The notes under the pieces are model-generated. The model was not told where the DNA came from and ran no database searches. It was given only the letters and a program-made list of their open reading frames with translations. The position numbers and the translations under genes are program-made. A stretch of 44,496 nucleotides of DNA from DASSBG01 sp965651365. GTDB lineage: Bacteria > Pseudomonadota > Gammaproteobacteria > Xanthomonadales > Rhodanobacteraceae. Shown here piece after piece: positions 34,885 through 44,496 of this stretch. Each line of letters starts with the position of its first letter. Position 1 is the stretch's first letter. The stretch covers positions 1 to 44,496 of the forward strand of contig CBFGSA010000005.1 of assembly GCA_965651365.1 (NCBI GenBank). Reading direction: 5' to 3'.

Positions 34885-36468
34885 TCCCACCACCGAAAAG
34901 GTGTCGGCACTGGCCCGCACCCAGGCTTTCGCGTACTCCTCCGGAATGTCGTCACCGAGTAGCTGGCCGGGTTTCAGATAACGGTACAGTTCGGCGTAGG
35001 AGGCAGCGCGCTGATCCGGCAATCGGTGCAGCACGTGGCCAGGCGTGAGCTTGTCGGGGTGATCGACGCCCATGATGCCGACCATGTCGAGGAAGTTGCT
35101 GACGGTTGCCTTGTGAAAGCGATGCACATGCTTGCCGCGTTCTTCCACATCCAGCGCGCGAATGCGGCGTGGATCCTGTGTCGCCACACCGGTCGGGCAG
35201 GTGTTGGTATGACAGCGCAGCGCCTGAATGCAGCCTACTGCAAACATCATCGGGCGCGCCATGTTGCACACATCGGCACCCAGCGCGATCTTGTGTGCCA
35301 TGTCGAAACCGGTGACGATGCGGCCACTGGCAATGATCCGGATATCATCACGCAGGCCGATGCCCACCAGCACGCTGTGCACAAAAGGAAGGGCCTCGTT
35401 GATCATCATGCCCACGCGGTCGGTGAGCTCGATGGGTGCGGCTCCGGTTCCGCCCTCGCTGCCATCGACGGTAATGAAATCCGGTCGCACGCCGGTCTCC
35501 AGCATGGCCTTGCAGATGCCCATGAATTCGTCGCGATGACCAATGCAAAGCTTGAAGCCGACCGGCTTGCCGTTGCACAACTTGCGCAGACGGACGATAA
35601 AATCCATCAGTTCGCGCGGCGTGGAAAACTCGGGATGGGTTGGCGGTGACAGACAGTCCTTGCCCATCGGCACACCGCGGACCTCGGAAATTTCCCTGGT
35701 GATCTTGGCCGCCGGCAGCAGGCCGCCATGGCCCGGCTTGGCGCCCTGCGACAGCTTGATCTCGATCATCTTGATCTCGTCGCGATTGGCCTTGTCGCGA
35801 AAGATCTCGTCATCGAACCGCCCCTCATCCGTACGGCAACCAAAATAGGCCGAGGCAATTTCCCAGATCACATCGGCACCGTACTTGAGATGATAGGGTG
35901 CAAGGCCACCCTCACCCGTATCCTGGGCAAAACCGCCCAGCTTGGCGCCCTTGTTCATCGCGAGCACCGCATGCGAGCTGAGCGCGCCGAAACTCATCGC
36001 CGAAATGTTGAGCCGCGAACTGGAGTACGGCTGTTTGCACTGCGGGCCACCGATCGTTATGCGACTTGCCGACTCGGGGACTTTTTTTACCGCAATGGTG
36101 TGCAGGGCAAAATTGTAGCCGGGGTTGTCCGGATCAAACTCGGTACCAAACGGATGCACGCCTTCCTCGCCACGGCCCCGCGCATAGACCAGGTTGCGCT
36201 GCATCCGATTGTAGGGCCGGCCGCTCTTGTCCGATTCGAGAAAATACTGGCGGATCTCGGGACTGATGAACTCCAGCATGTAGCGCAGATGGCCAATGAC
36301 CGGATAATTGGTCAGAACGTTGTGCCGCGATGCGATATCGTAGATACCCAGTCCGATCAGTGGCACGATCAGGATCAGGAAATACAGCACGCCCGGCCAG
36401 AACGGCGCCGTGATGGCGACCGCAGCAAGCGCCAGCACCGACAGAATATAAAACCAGATGCGCACCAT
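34876..36468 (-). CDS. FMN-binding glutamate synthase family protein, membrane-anchored
   Basis: A 530-residue protein related to the large-subunit synthase domain of GltB but without the amidotransferase part. Two N-terminal hydrophobic helices (about 4-45) anchor it. The core has SRLNISAMSFGALSSHAVLA, KPGHGGLLPAAKITREI, FITVDGSEGGTGAAPIEL and IIASGRIVTGFDMAHKIALGAD. A 3Fe-4S cysteine set is present: CIQALRCHTNTCPTGVATQDP. Family members are annotated as glutamate synthase-like or related oxidoreductases; the true reaction is not established. The start is the ATG at 36468 with AAGGAGA upstream. Confidence 0.88.
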   Translation of the reverse strand: MVRIWFYILSVLALAAVAITAPFWPGVLYFLILIVPLIGLGIYDIASRHNVLTNYPVIGHLRYMLEFISPEIRQYFLESDKSGRPYNRMQRNLVYARGRGEEGVHPFGTEFDPDNPGYNFALHTIAVKKVPESASRITIGGPQCKQPYSSSRLNISAMSFGALSSHAVLAMNKGAKLGGFAQDTGEGGLAPYHLKYGADVIWEIASAYFGCRTDEGRFDDEIFRDKANRDEIKMIEIKLSQGAKPGHGGLLPAAKITREISEVRGVPMGKDCLSPPTHPEFSTPRELMDFIVRLRKLCNGKPVGFKLCIGHRDEFMGICKAMLETGVRPDFITVDGSEGGTGAAPIELTDRVGMMINEALPFVHSVLVGIGLRDDIRIIASGRIVTGFDMAHKIALGADVCNMARPMMFAVGCIQALRCHTNTCPTGVATQDPRRIRALDVEERGKHVHRFHKATVSNFLDMVGIMGVDHPDKLTPGHVLHRLPDQRAASYAELYRYLKPGQLLGDDIPEEYAKAWVRASADTFSVVGSA

Positions 36469-36469
36469 G

Positions 36470-37960
36470 ATGTTCTCCTTGAACCGGCCCAAACTCCTTT
36501 CAGTTTACAAGAAGCTCTCCATGCTGCTGTGCGCTGGCGTACTGCTGGCATTCAGCACCAGCGCCGTGCAGGCGGCGACCGCGGCACCACAAAGCACCTG
36601 GATGACCGTGCTGCTGGACGGGCGCAAACTCGGCCACGCGCATTTCACCCGCAGGGTTGCGGATCGGAAAGTCACAACCACGCAAACCCTGCAACTGGAA
36701 CTCAAGCGTGACGGGCACAGCATGCTGGTGGAGACCGATGAGACCGATATCGAGACCGCCACCGGCGAGCCGCTGCAATTCCGCTCCGTAACGCACCTGA
36801 GCGGCATCGAGAGCACGGTCAGCGGAAAACGGCGCAGCGACGGGCGCTTCGAGGTCACCCGAACCGTGGGCGGCAAAGACACGACATCGGTCATTGCCCC
36901 GCCAGCAAGCGGCCTGCTTGCAGAAGGCCAGCGCCTGGCGGCAGAGCATGCAGGCAGCGCACCCGGAACGACGTTCGATCTGAGTGCGTGGGATGTCAAC
37001 AGCGGCAAGGCCCTGCTCACCCACAACCGGGTGCTCGGCAAGCAATCCGTTGCGCTGCCCGGAGGCCGCAAGGTGCTCACGCGCATCGATCAGACCACCG
37101 AGCTGCCGATCGGCAGCATCGACACCAGCCTGTGGCTGGATGACGAGCTGCGTGCGCAAAAAATCCGCACCTCGATGCTCGGCATGAAACTGGAGCTGCT
37201 GGCCTGCGACAAAGCCTGTGCCCTGGCACCCAACCAGGGCGTGGATATCCTGGACAAGTCGATGGCACCACTGCCGCAGGCCCTGAGCCGGTCGGCGCGT
37301 GAACATGCGATCAGCTATCGCGTGGCGTCACGCAGCGACACGCCCCTGCACTTCGCCACCACCGACGAGCAGCAGGTCCACAAGCTGGCTCCGGGACAGT
37401 GGCGGGTCGACGTGCACATGCAGCCCGTCACACGCGAAGACACGCCGCGTGCGGCCGACACCGCCGCCAACGACTGGTTGCAGTCCGACAACCGGCGTGT
37501 GCGCCAGATGGCCAACAAGGCGGCGCGCGGTGCGGACTCGAATCTTGCGCGCATGCAGCGCCTGCAGAAATTTGTCAGCCATTACATCAGCAAGAAAAGC
37601 TTGAGCGTTGGCTACGCATCGGCGGTGGAAGTGATGCACAGCCGCGAAGGCGACTGTACCGAACACGCGGTGCTGCTGGCTACTCTGGCCCGGGCGCTCG
37701 ACATCCCGGCGCGCGTCGTCACCGGTTTGGTCTATGCCGACCAGTATGCCGGCCGCGAGCATGTGCTGGTGCCCCACGCCTGGGTCCAGGCCTGGGTGGA
37801 TGGCCACTGGCGCAGCTTTGACGCCGCGCTCAATGGCTTCGACACCGGCCACATCGCGCTGGAATCCGGCGACGGCGACCCATGGCATTTCTTTGCCGTC
37901 ACCAACACCCTGGGCAACCTGCGCGTGGTGGGTGTGACCTCCCGGCAGCACGATCAATGA
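36470..37960 (+). CDS. Exported transglutaminase-like domain protein
   Basis: Roughly 496 residues. A hydrophobic leader (MLLCAGVLLAFSTSAVQA, preceded by YKKLS) suggests export to the periplasm. The C-terminal domain (about 350-480) is a transglutaminase-like fold with the triad in SREGDCTEHAVLLATLARAL (Cys), HAWVQAWVDG (His) and WRSFDAAL (Asp). The N-terminal 300 residues are beta-rich and not recognised. Such proteins are probably proteases or peptide-modifying enzymes. The start is uncertain (36458, 36467, 36470 or 36521); the first three overlap the start of the divergent FMN gene. Confidence 0.83.
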   Translation: MFSLNRPKLLSVYKKLSMLLCAGVLLAFSTSAVQAATAAPQSTWMTVLLDGRKLGHAHFTRRVADRKVTTTQTLQLELKRDGHSMLVETDETDIETATGEPLQFRSVTHLSGIESTVSGKRRSDGRFEVTRTVGGKDTTSVIAPPASGLLAEGQRLAAEHAGSAPGTTFDLSAWDVNSGKALLTHNRVLGKQSVALPGGRKVLTRIDQTTELPIGSIDTSLWLDDELRAQKIRTSMLGMKLELLACDKACALAPNQGVDILDKSMAPLPQALSRSAREHAISYRVASRSDTPLHFATTDEQQVHKLAPGQWRVDVHMQPVTREDTPRAADTAANDWLQSDNRRVRQMANKAARGADSNLARMQRLQKFVSHYISKKSLSVGYASAVEVMHSREGDCTEHAVLLATLARALDIPARVVTGLVYADQYAGREHVLVPHAWVQAWVDGHWRSFDAALNGFDTGHIALESGDGDPWHFFAVTNTLGNLRVVGVTSRQHDQ

Positions 37961-38020
37961 TCGCCTGCAGCCGGACCTTGTGGCAGTTCGATTCGCTATC
38001 CACACAATGGCGAGGCTTTT

Positions 38021-38128
38021 GTCATCCCGGACGGAACGAAGTGACGATCCGGGATCCACTCGTTGCACGAGGGCTTCCTGTCAGCGGATGGATTCCGGAC
38101 CAGCGCTGTGCGCTGTCCGGAATGACAG
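38021..38128 (+). repeat. Two copies of the GTCATCCCGG-type dispersed repeat in opposite orientation
   Basis: Copy 1 (38021-38059) runs GTCATCCCGGAC to GATCCGGGATCCAC. Copy 2 (38087-38128) reads GGATGGATTCCGGAC, AGCGC-TGT-GCGCT and GTCCGGAATGACA, the same element inverted. They occupy the gap 37961-38179 between the convergent transglutaminase gene and aroA, which holds no gene I can see. Confidence 0.72.
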
Positions 38129-38179
38129 GCGGGGGTGCTTCGCGGCACGCAGGATGACAGCGGCCTTGCGCTGCGGATT

Positions 38180-39495
38180 TCAGGTGACCTGCAGATCCAG
38201 GCCGCAGCGTCGCGCCAGCTCGGCAAATCCGGGGAATGAGGTATCCACGTTGGCACAGTCGGTGATCCGCAGCGGCTCACGCGCCAGCGCGCCGGCGACG
38301 GCGAAAGCCATGGCGATGCGGTGGTCGCCGTGGCTGTCGATTGCGGCCACGCCGAGGCCTTCGGGCCTGCCGACGATGTCGGCGCCATCGGGTGTTTCCT
38401 CGACCGTGACACCAAGCGCCCGCAAGCCGCGGGCCATTACCGCAAGACGATCCGATTCCTTGACCCGCAATTCGGCCGCGCCGCGCACGCGGGTCGTGCC
38501 CTGCGCCGCGGCCGCGGCCACGAACAGGACCGGGAACTCGTCGATCATGTCGCTCACCAGCGCCTCGGGTACGTCGATGCCGCGCAGCGGCGCGTGCCGC
38601 ACTTCAAGGTCGGCAATCGGCTCGCCGGCCACCTCGCGCGGATTGAAGCTGCGGATGTCGGCGCCCATCAGGCGCAGAACTTCCAGCAGACCGGTGCGTC
38701 GCGGGTTGAGTCCGACCCCGCGCAAGGTGAGCTGCGAGCCCGGGATAATGCTGGCCGCGACCAGAAAAAACGCCGCCGAGGAAAAATCACCCGGCACCTC
38801 GATGTCGCGGGCCGTCAGGCGGTGACCGCCTTCCAGCCGCACCCGGCCCGGAACAAACTCGACCGGCCAGCCAAAGGCGTCGAGCATGCGCTCGGTGTAA
38901 TCGCGCGTGGGATGCAGCTCCTCGACTTCGGTCACGCCCTTGGCAAACAGGCCGGCCAGTAGCACGGCCGACTTGACCTGGGCGCTGGCAACCGGCGGCT
39001 GATAGCGCATGCCAACCAGCCGCCGGCCGCCACGGATGCGGATCGGCGGGCAGCCGGATGCCTGCAGCGCCACGCTGGCGCCCATCGCATTCAGCGGATC
39101 GGCGATGCGCCCCATGGGGCGCCGACTGAGTGAGGCATCCCCCGTCAGCACGCTGTCGAATGCCTGGCCCGCCAGCACCCCGGCCAGCAAGCGCATGCCG
39201 GTGCCCGAATTGCCGCAATCGAGTGCACCGTCGGCTGCACGAAGCCCGTCGATGCCGACACCGTGCACGACGCGCTGGCCGTCTGCGGGCGTATCGATCC
39301 GTACCCCGAGGCGCTGCATGATGGCGGCGGTGGCGCGTGTGTCCGCGCCTTCCAGAAAGCCGTCGATCCGGGATACGCCATCGGCCAGCGCTGCCAGCAT
39401 CACGGCGCGGTGCGAGATCGACTTGTCGCCCGGCATCTGGACCGCGCCGGACAGTGCCGAAGCGGTGCCCGTGCACCAATCCACGCGGCCGGCGC

Positions 39496-39499
<4 letters not shown>
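38180..39499 (-). CDS. aroA: 3-phosphoshikimate 1-carboxyvinyltransferase (EPSP synthase)
   Basis: A 439-residue EPSP synthase of the shikimate pathway. Marks: MPGDKSISHRAVMLAALADG (near 22), LDCGNSGTGMRLLAGVLAG, TGDASLSRRPMGRIADPLNAMGA, SAQVKSAVLLAGL, DEFPVLFVAAAAAQG, LRVKESDRLAVMARGL and HGDHRIAMAFAVAG. The start is the ATG at 39499, overlapping the hisC stop (ATGA). It ends the serC-pheA-hisC-aroA cluster. In pseudomonads tyrA stands before aroA, and cmk-rpsA follow it; none is seen here. Confidence 0.96.
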
Positions 39500-40601
<1,102 letters not shown>

Positions 40602-40605
<4 letters not shown>

Positions 40606-41705
40606 GGCACGGCAACCGGGTAGGAGCCGAGAATCTTGATGCTGGTGGTAAACGGCTTCATGGCCGCCAGCGCGCGCTTGGCGGCCGGGTCCTCAACATG
40701 GCCCGCGAAGTCGATGAAGAAGCCATACTTCCATACCCGGTCATGCGCCGGGCGCGACTCGATCCGGTTCATGCTCACGCCGTTTTCCGCCAGCGGGCTG
40801 AGCACATGGTGCAGCGCGCCTGGCTGGTCCTTGACATGGACCAGCAACGAGGTGCGGTCGTTGCCCGAGGGCGAAAACAGCTCGCGGCCCAGGACCAGAA
40901 AGCGGGTGGTGTTGTCGGGTCGGTCCTCGATCGGCCCGGCCACGGTCTTGAGGTGATACACCAGACCGGCCGATTCACCGGCAATGGCCGCGGCATCATC
41001 GGCGTTGCGCGCGCGGCGCGCCGCCTCGGCATTGCTGGCCACCGGCGACAGCTCCGCACCGGGCAGGTGCTGGCGCAACCACGCCTTGCACTGGGCCAGC
41101 GACTGCGGATGCGAATACACGCGCTCGATGGCGTCACGGTCGCCCAGCCGGGACAGCAGATACTGGTGCACGCGCAGCTCGACTTCACCACAAATCTTGA
41201 GGCTGGAGGTGAGGAACATGTCCAGGGTCGACTGGATCGTGCCCTGGCCGGAGTTTTCCACCGGCACCACGCCGAAGTCGGCATTGCCCGCTTCGACTTC
41301 CTGGAACACTTCCTCGATGCTGGACAAGGGCAGGCCGTGGGCGGAATGGCCAAAGTGCTTGCGCAGCGCCTGCTCGCTGAAGGTGCCCTGCGGACCCAGG
41401 AAGCCGACCTTGAGTGGCTCCTGCTGGGCCAGACAGGCCGACATGATTTCGCGAAACAGACGCACCATCTCGGCATCCGACAGCGGCCCGTCATTGCGGT
41501 CCACCACACGCCGCAGCACCTGGGCCTCGCGCTCGGGCCGGTAATACTCCACGGCGGCCTTGAGCGGCCCCTTGGCCTCACCCACCTGGCGCGCCCAGTT
41601 GGCCCGCTCGCCAATCAGGTTCTGGATCTCGCGGTCGATGCCGTCGATGCGCTCGCGCGCCTCGGCCAGGGTGAACTTCGATTTGGGCGAAGTTTTCTTG
41701 CTCAT
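40602..41705 (-). CDS. pheA: Bifunctional chorismate mutase/prephenate dehydratase (P-protein)
   Basis: A 367-residue two-domain enzyme that takes chorismate through prephenate to phenylpyruvate. The AroQ chorismate mutase occupies about 10-100 (ARERIDGIDREIQNLIGERANWA). The dehydratase starts VGFLGPQGTFSEQALRKHF (near 105) and contains the catalytic TRF in DNTTRFLVLGR. The regulatory ACT domain has GALHHVLSPLAENGVSMNRI then ESRP, the residues of the phenylalanine feedback site. It follows serC by seven bases. Confidence 0.96.
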
Positions 41706-41712
41706 CGTCTCG

Positions 41713-42792
41713 TCAGCCTTTTCGTCGGGCGAAGTCGTGCATGAAATCGGTCAGGGCCATGACGCCTTCCAGCGGCATGGCGTTGTACAGCGAAGCGCGC
41801 ATGCCGCCCAGGGCTCGGTGGCCCTTGAGCGCCATTAGACCAGCCTGTTCGGACTCAGCCAGAAAATCTGCATCAAGGGCCGAATCGTGCAGGAAGAACG
41901 GCACGTTCATGCGCGAGCGTGCCTCCGGCGCCACCGGGTTGGAATAGAAACCGCCGGAGTCATCGATGGTGGCATACAGCAGCCGTGCCTTGGCCTGGTT
42001 GCGCTCGGCCATCGCATCAAGGCCGCCCTGCCCGGCCAGCCACTTGAAGTTGAGTCCGGCCAGATACCAGGCCCAGGTGCCGGGCGTATTGAGCATCGAA
42101 TCGCGGGCCGCGATCTCGGCGTAGTTGAAGATCTTTGCCATGGGCCGCTTCGGCCGCGCCAGCAAATCCTCGCGAATGATCATCACGACCAGGCCGGACG
42201 GGCCGATGTTCTTCTGGGCGCCGGCATAGATCAGTCCAAATCGCGACACATCCACCGGACGCGACAGGATGTCGGAGGACATGTCGACCACCAGCGGCAC
42301 ATTGCCTGTTTCCGGCGGCTGCTCGAATTCGACGCCGTGGATGGTTTCATTGGAGGTGTAGTGCGCGTAGGCGGCCGCCTGGTCGATCTGCTCGACCCGT
42401 GGCAGGCAGCGGTACGCCTCGGCTTTGCTGCTGGCGGCGATTCGGGCATCGACATGGGGCGCAGCCTCGCTGACCGCCTTCTCGCCCCAGTGACCGCTGA
42501 CGATGTAGTCGGCACTGGCTCCCGGCGTGGCCAGATTCATCGGGATCTGCGCAAAGTGCTGGGTGGCGCCACCGTGCAGCATCAGCACGCGGTAGCCGTC
42601 CGGGATCGCCATCAGCGCCCGCAGATCGGCTTCGACTTCCGCCGCCAGGTCCATGAACGGTTTTCCGCGGTGCGACAGCTCCATGACCGAGGCGCCCTGC
42701 CCGCGCCACTCCAGCAGCTCGTCCCGGGCAACGCGCAGCACGGCTTCCGGCAGGCCGGCCGGCCCGGCGCTGAAATTCCACTTGCGACTCAC
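41713..42792 (-). CDS. serC: Phosphoserine aminotransferase
   Basis: A 359-residue PLP enzyme of serine (and pyridoxine) synthesis. Marks: WNFSAGPAGLPEAVLRVA (1-22), SVMELSHRGKPF, MLHGGATQHFAQIPMNL, VVDMSSDILSRPVDVSRFGLIYAGAQKNIG with the PLP lysine (near 195) and a typical ending MRASLYNAMPLEGVMALTDFM. The start is GTG at 42792 with GGAAGG upstream. It is the first gene of the serine-aromatic cluster; the pairing of serC with aromatic genes is conserved in many gammaproteobacteria. Confidence 0.96.
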   Translation of the reverse strand: MSRKWNFSAGPAGLPEAVLRVARDELLEWRGQGASVMELSHRGKPFMDLAAEVEADLRALMAIPDGYRVLMLHGGATQHFAQIPMNLATPGASADYIVSGHWGEKAVSEAAPHVDARIAASSKAEAYRCLPRVEQIDQAAAYAHYTSNETIHGVEFEQPPETGNVPLVVDMSSDILSRPVDVSRFGLIYAGAQKNIGPSGLVVMIIREDLLARPKRPMAKIFNYAEIAARDSMLNTPGTWAWYLAGLNFKWLAGQGGLDAMAERNQAKARLLYATIDDSGGFYSNPVAPEARSRMNVPFFLHDSALDADFLAESEQAGLMALKGHRALGGMRASLYNAMPLEGVMALTDFMHDFARRKG

Positions 42793-42909
42793 TTGCCTTC
42801 CCCGTCGTTACGTCGATGCATTATGCGGGACTGCGGATGTAATGAAAGCCCTGCCGACTTGCAAGTGTTATCGCCAACCGGCATATACGCGCTGTCCTCA
42901 CCGCCGGTG

Positions 42910-43722
42910 TCAGGGCCGCAGCAACAACAGCAGCGCAATCACCCCCGCCAGCACGGCCGCGACACCCAGCAGCCAGGCCAGTTCGCTTCGCTGCGTATCC
43001 TCCGCGTCGGGCTGCACGGGATCGGCGCTGGCAGGCCGGTCAGGGTTCACCGGCTCCGGGTATGCCAGGGACGTGGTCGATTCGACCACGAAACGGTGGC
43101 GCCCCCAGCTCAGCTGGTCTCCGTCAGCGAGCACACCCCTGGCCAGCGACTCCCCGTTGCGGCACGGCAGCGGACTTGCATCTGCCACCCGTTCGTAGCG
43201 CGCGCCGCCCGCAATGGCCTGCAGCCGCAAACAGCCGGAAACCCCGGACAACCTGCCCGCATCCAGCAGCAGATCGGGTTGCACGCGCAAGATCCGCCCG
43301 GACAATGGCCCGGCCACACAGCGCAGTCCGGTTTGCGCGCCGTCGAACCCGGCAACGGCATCAGCCGTCAGGCCGTCTTCGTCGCCGGTGCGGCGCACCG
43401 CCGACAGCAACAACAGCTTGCATGCACCGACACTGATGCCGTCACCCAGACGCAGCAGGGCCAGTTCGCGCACGGGGCGGGCATTCACGTAGACGCGTTC
43501 GCAGCCGGGCTGAACCCGCAACAGCCAACAGCGATGCCGGAACTGCACGCTCAGATGGTGCGGTGCTGCAGCAGCATCGTCGAGGATGATGTCGTTGTCG
43601 GCAGCCGAACCGATTTGCACAGGCTGTTCACCGACGGCAAGCTCGGCCGGCGAACCGTCGGACACGATCCGCGCGCGCGGAGCTGCCGTCTGGCTTGCGC
43701 TTGCTACCGCGTTTGATGCCAT
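42910..43722 (-). CDS. FHA-domain protein with C-terminal membrane anchor
   Basis: A 270-residue protein from the ATG at 43722. Residues about 20-105 form an FHA domain (PVQIGSAADNDIILDDAAAA, PHHLSVQFRHRCWLLRV, VYVNARPV and LRLGDGISVGACKLLLL), which binds phosphothreonine peptides. Residues about 130-215 look like a second, weaker FHA module (GPLSGRILRVQPDLLLDAGR, LADGDQLSWGRHRFVVE). A single helix near the end (LLGVAVLAGVIALLLLL region) makes it tail-anchored with the FHA parts in the cytoplasm. No Ser/Thr kinase or secretion genes flank it, so the partner is unknown. Confidence 0.72.
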   Translation of the reverse strand: MASNAVASASQTAAPRARIVSDGSPAELAVGEQPVQIGSAADNDIILDDAAAAPHHLSVQFRHRCWLLRVQPGCERVYVNARPVRELALLRLGDGISVGACKLLLLSAVRRTGDEDGLTADAVAGFDGAQTGLRCVAGPLSGRILRVQPDLLLDAGRLSGVSGCLRLQAIAGGARYERVADASPLPCRNGESLARGVLADGDQLSWGRHRFVVESTTSLAYPEPVNPDRPASADPVQPDAEDTQRSELAWLLGVAAVLAGVIALLLLLRP

Positions 43723-43824
43723 CGCGCCATTCTCTCTCAGCCCGGGAGCTTGGGCGCCCAAAAAAGTGACAGTGTACCTGCGACGGCGGCACAATGTACC
43801 CATCTACCACCATCCCGAACCACA

Positions 43825-44124
43825 ATGCCCCTGATCAGAATCTGCCACTCGCACAACCTGGGTCACCAGCAGGCGCGCAAAACCGTGCAGAAAATCGCTG
43901 ACGAGCTTGGCGAACGCCATGGGGTGGACTGCAACTGGCAGGGTGACTGGCTCAATTTCCGTCGCCACGGCCTGGACGGGTCAATCCAGGTGCAGGACGA
44001 TCAGGTCACGGTGCTGGCCAACCTCGGCCTGGCCCTGCTGCCGCTGAGGGGACGTCTGACACAGGAAGTCAAAACCTTGCTGGATCGGCACTTCCCCGCC
44101 ACCGGCACACGAGACAAGTCCTGA
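43825..44124 (+). CDS. Polyhydroxyalkanoic acid system family protein (PHA_gran_rgn-like)
   Basis: A 99-residue protein: IRICHSHNLGHQQARKTVQKIADELGERHG, then a beta region WQGDWLNFRRHGLDGSIQVQDDQVTVLANLG and LLPLRGRLTQEVKTLLDRHF. This matches the small family annotated as polyhydroxyalkanoic acid system protein; the HxLGxxxAR start and late LL-PL-RG segments fit. The biochemical role is not established. It is divergent from the FHA gene and lies 89 bases before infA. No PHA synthase is in the window. Confidence 0.75.
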   Translation: MPLIRICHSHNLGHQQARKTVQKIADELGERHGVDCNWQGDWLNFRRHGLDGSIQVQDDQVTVLANLGLALLPLRGRLTQEVKTLLDRHFPATGTRDKS

Positions 44125-44142
44125 CCTGACGAGACAGCGCTG

Positions 44143-44170
44143 TTGTTTGTGACGGCCTGCATGGCATAAT
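44143..44170 (+). promoter_or_regulatory. Probable infA promoter
   Basis: TTGTTT (44143-44148) and CATAAT (44165-44170) are 16 bases apart. Transcription would start near 44177, about 37 bases before the infA ATG. It lies just past the end of the preceding gene. Confidence 0.5.
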
Positions 44171-44213
44171 GGCGTGTTATTCGCAATTCAGCCGCCAGAA
44201 CGGCAGAGGTTTT

Positions 44214-44432
44214 ATGGCCAAAGATGATGTCATTGAAATGGAGGGCACGGTACTGGAAACCCTGCCCAATACCATGTTTCGCGTCGAACTCGAAAACGGT
44301 CACGTGGTGACCGCGCATATCTCCGGGCGCATGCGCAAGCACTACATCCGCATCCTCACCGGCGACAAGGTGCGCATCGAAATGACGCCCTATGACCTCA
44401 CCAAGGGCCGCATCACCTACCGCATGAAGTGA
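44214..44432 (+). CDS. infA: Translation initiation factor IF-1
   Basis: A 72-residue S1-fold protein, the exact family length: MAKDDVIEMEGTVLETLPNT, FRVELENGHVVTAHISGRMR and ending GRITYRMK. IF-1 binds the ribosomal A site during initiation. The ATG at 44214 has AGAGGT upstream; an in-frame ATG at 44169 lies at the promoter -10 and is rejected. Confidence 0.98.
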   Translation: MAKDDVIEMEGTVLETLPNTMFRVELENGHVVTAHISGRMRKHYIRILTGDKVRIEMTPYDLTKGRITYRMK

Positions 44433-44448
44433 CGCCAGGATGGCGTCA
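44430..44448 (+). terminator. Hairpin beginning at the infA stop codon
   Basis: TGACGCC (44430-44436) pairs perfectly with GGCGTCA (44442-44448) around AGGAT. The first three bases are the infA stop codon itself. No T-run follows, so it is either a 3'-end stabilising stem or the edge of the following repeat. Confidence 0.6.
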
Positions 44449-44487
44449 TCCCGGACAGCACAGGGATGTGCGTTGATCCGGGATCCA
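44445..44487 (+). repeat. GTCATCCCGG-type dispersed repeat after infA
   Basis: GTCATCCCGGAC, a variable GC-rich middle and GATCCGGGATCCA match copies at 38021-38059 and, inverted, at 38087-38128 and 10199-10235. It reaches nearly to the window edge and shares four bases with the infA hairpin. Confidence 0.72.
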
Positions 44488-44496
44488 TTGTCACAA

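Noticed and set aside
44143..44210. An in-frame ATG at 44169 as the infA start
   Set aside because: It falls at the end of the -10 box, and the added 15 residues are foreign to IF-1, whose 72-residue length is matched exactly from 44214.

Overview
The window is GC-rich, densely coding bacterial chromosome and most resembles a gammaproteobacterium of the Xanthomonadales (Lysobacterales). Supporting this are the serC-pheA-hisC-aroA cluster, a zinc-less Trm112-type protein, a long DUF1631 protein overlapping nadC, Bpt, and dispersed palindromes of the GTAGGAGCG and GTCATCCCGGA types. The order assignment is inference. I see no transposase, integrase, CRISPR array or rRNA, so this is mainly core chromosome with one small accessory patch.

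Layout. 1-1504 (minus): ergothioneine genes egtB and the start of egtD. 1661-3399: phoB-phoR, with a PhoR that has no membrane segments. 3408-7765: accessory redox patch (MFS remnant, zinc alcohol dehydrogenase, carboxymuconolactone decarboxylase-like protein, 45-codon cupin remnant, aldo/keto reductase, divergent LysR regulator). 7885-13709: outer membrane porin divergent from pstS-pstC-pstA-pstB-phoU, with two strong opposed arrays of PhoB half-sites between them. 13710-17153 (minus): small membrane gene, rlmB and rnr. 17280: tRNA-Leu(CAG). 17475-18921 (minus): DedA protein, small membrane protein and VOC protein. 19045-22222: tandem glycine riboswitch and gcvP. 22531-28017 (minus): dxs, a ClC-type chloride transporter, purK, purE. 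28078-31729 (plus): Trm112-type gene, then DUF1631 gene and nadC. 31801-33159 (minus): glmM. 33266-34884 (plus): bpt and a formate/nitrite-type transporter. 34876-36468 (minus): FMN-binding glutamate-synthase-like protein, divergent from a secreted transglutaminase-like protein (36470-37960). 38180-42792 (minus): serC-pheA-hisC-aroA. 42910-43722 (minus): FHA-domain protein. 43825-44432 (plus): PHA-granule-type protein and infA.

How parts work together. The clearest system is phosphate acquisition: PhoB/PhoR sense starvation with PstSCAB-PhoU, and PhoB very probably drives both pstS and the porin through the 9000-9097 half-site arrays. The porin is therefore a likely phosphate or polyphosphate channel. 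The accessory patch splits phoBR from porin-pst. The second coherent unit is the serine/aromatic amino acid cluster, translationally coupled through short overlaps. Glycine catabolism (gcvP) is controlled by a riboswitch.

I did not find a clearly new multi-gene system. The best leads are the soluble PhoR, the paired PhoB arrays, a textbook CRP/Clp-type site ahead of the DUF1631-nadC unit, a palindromic repeat absorbed in frame by gcvP, a probably leaderless lysR, and several gene remnants.
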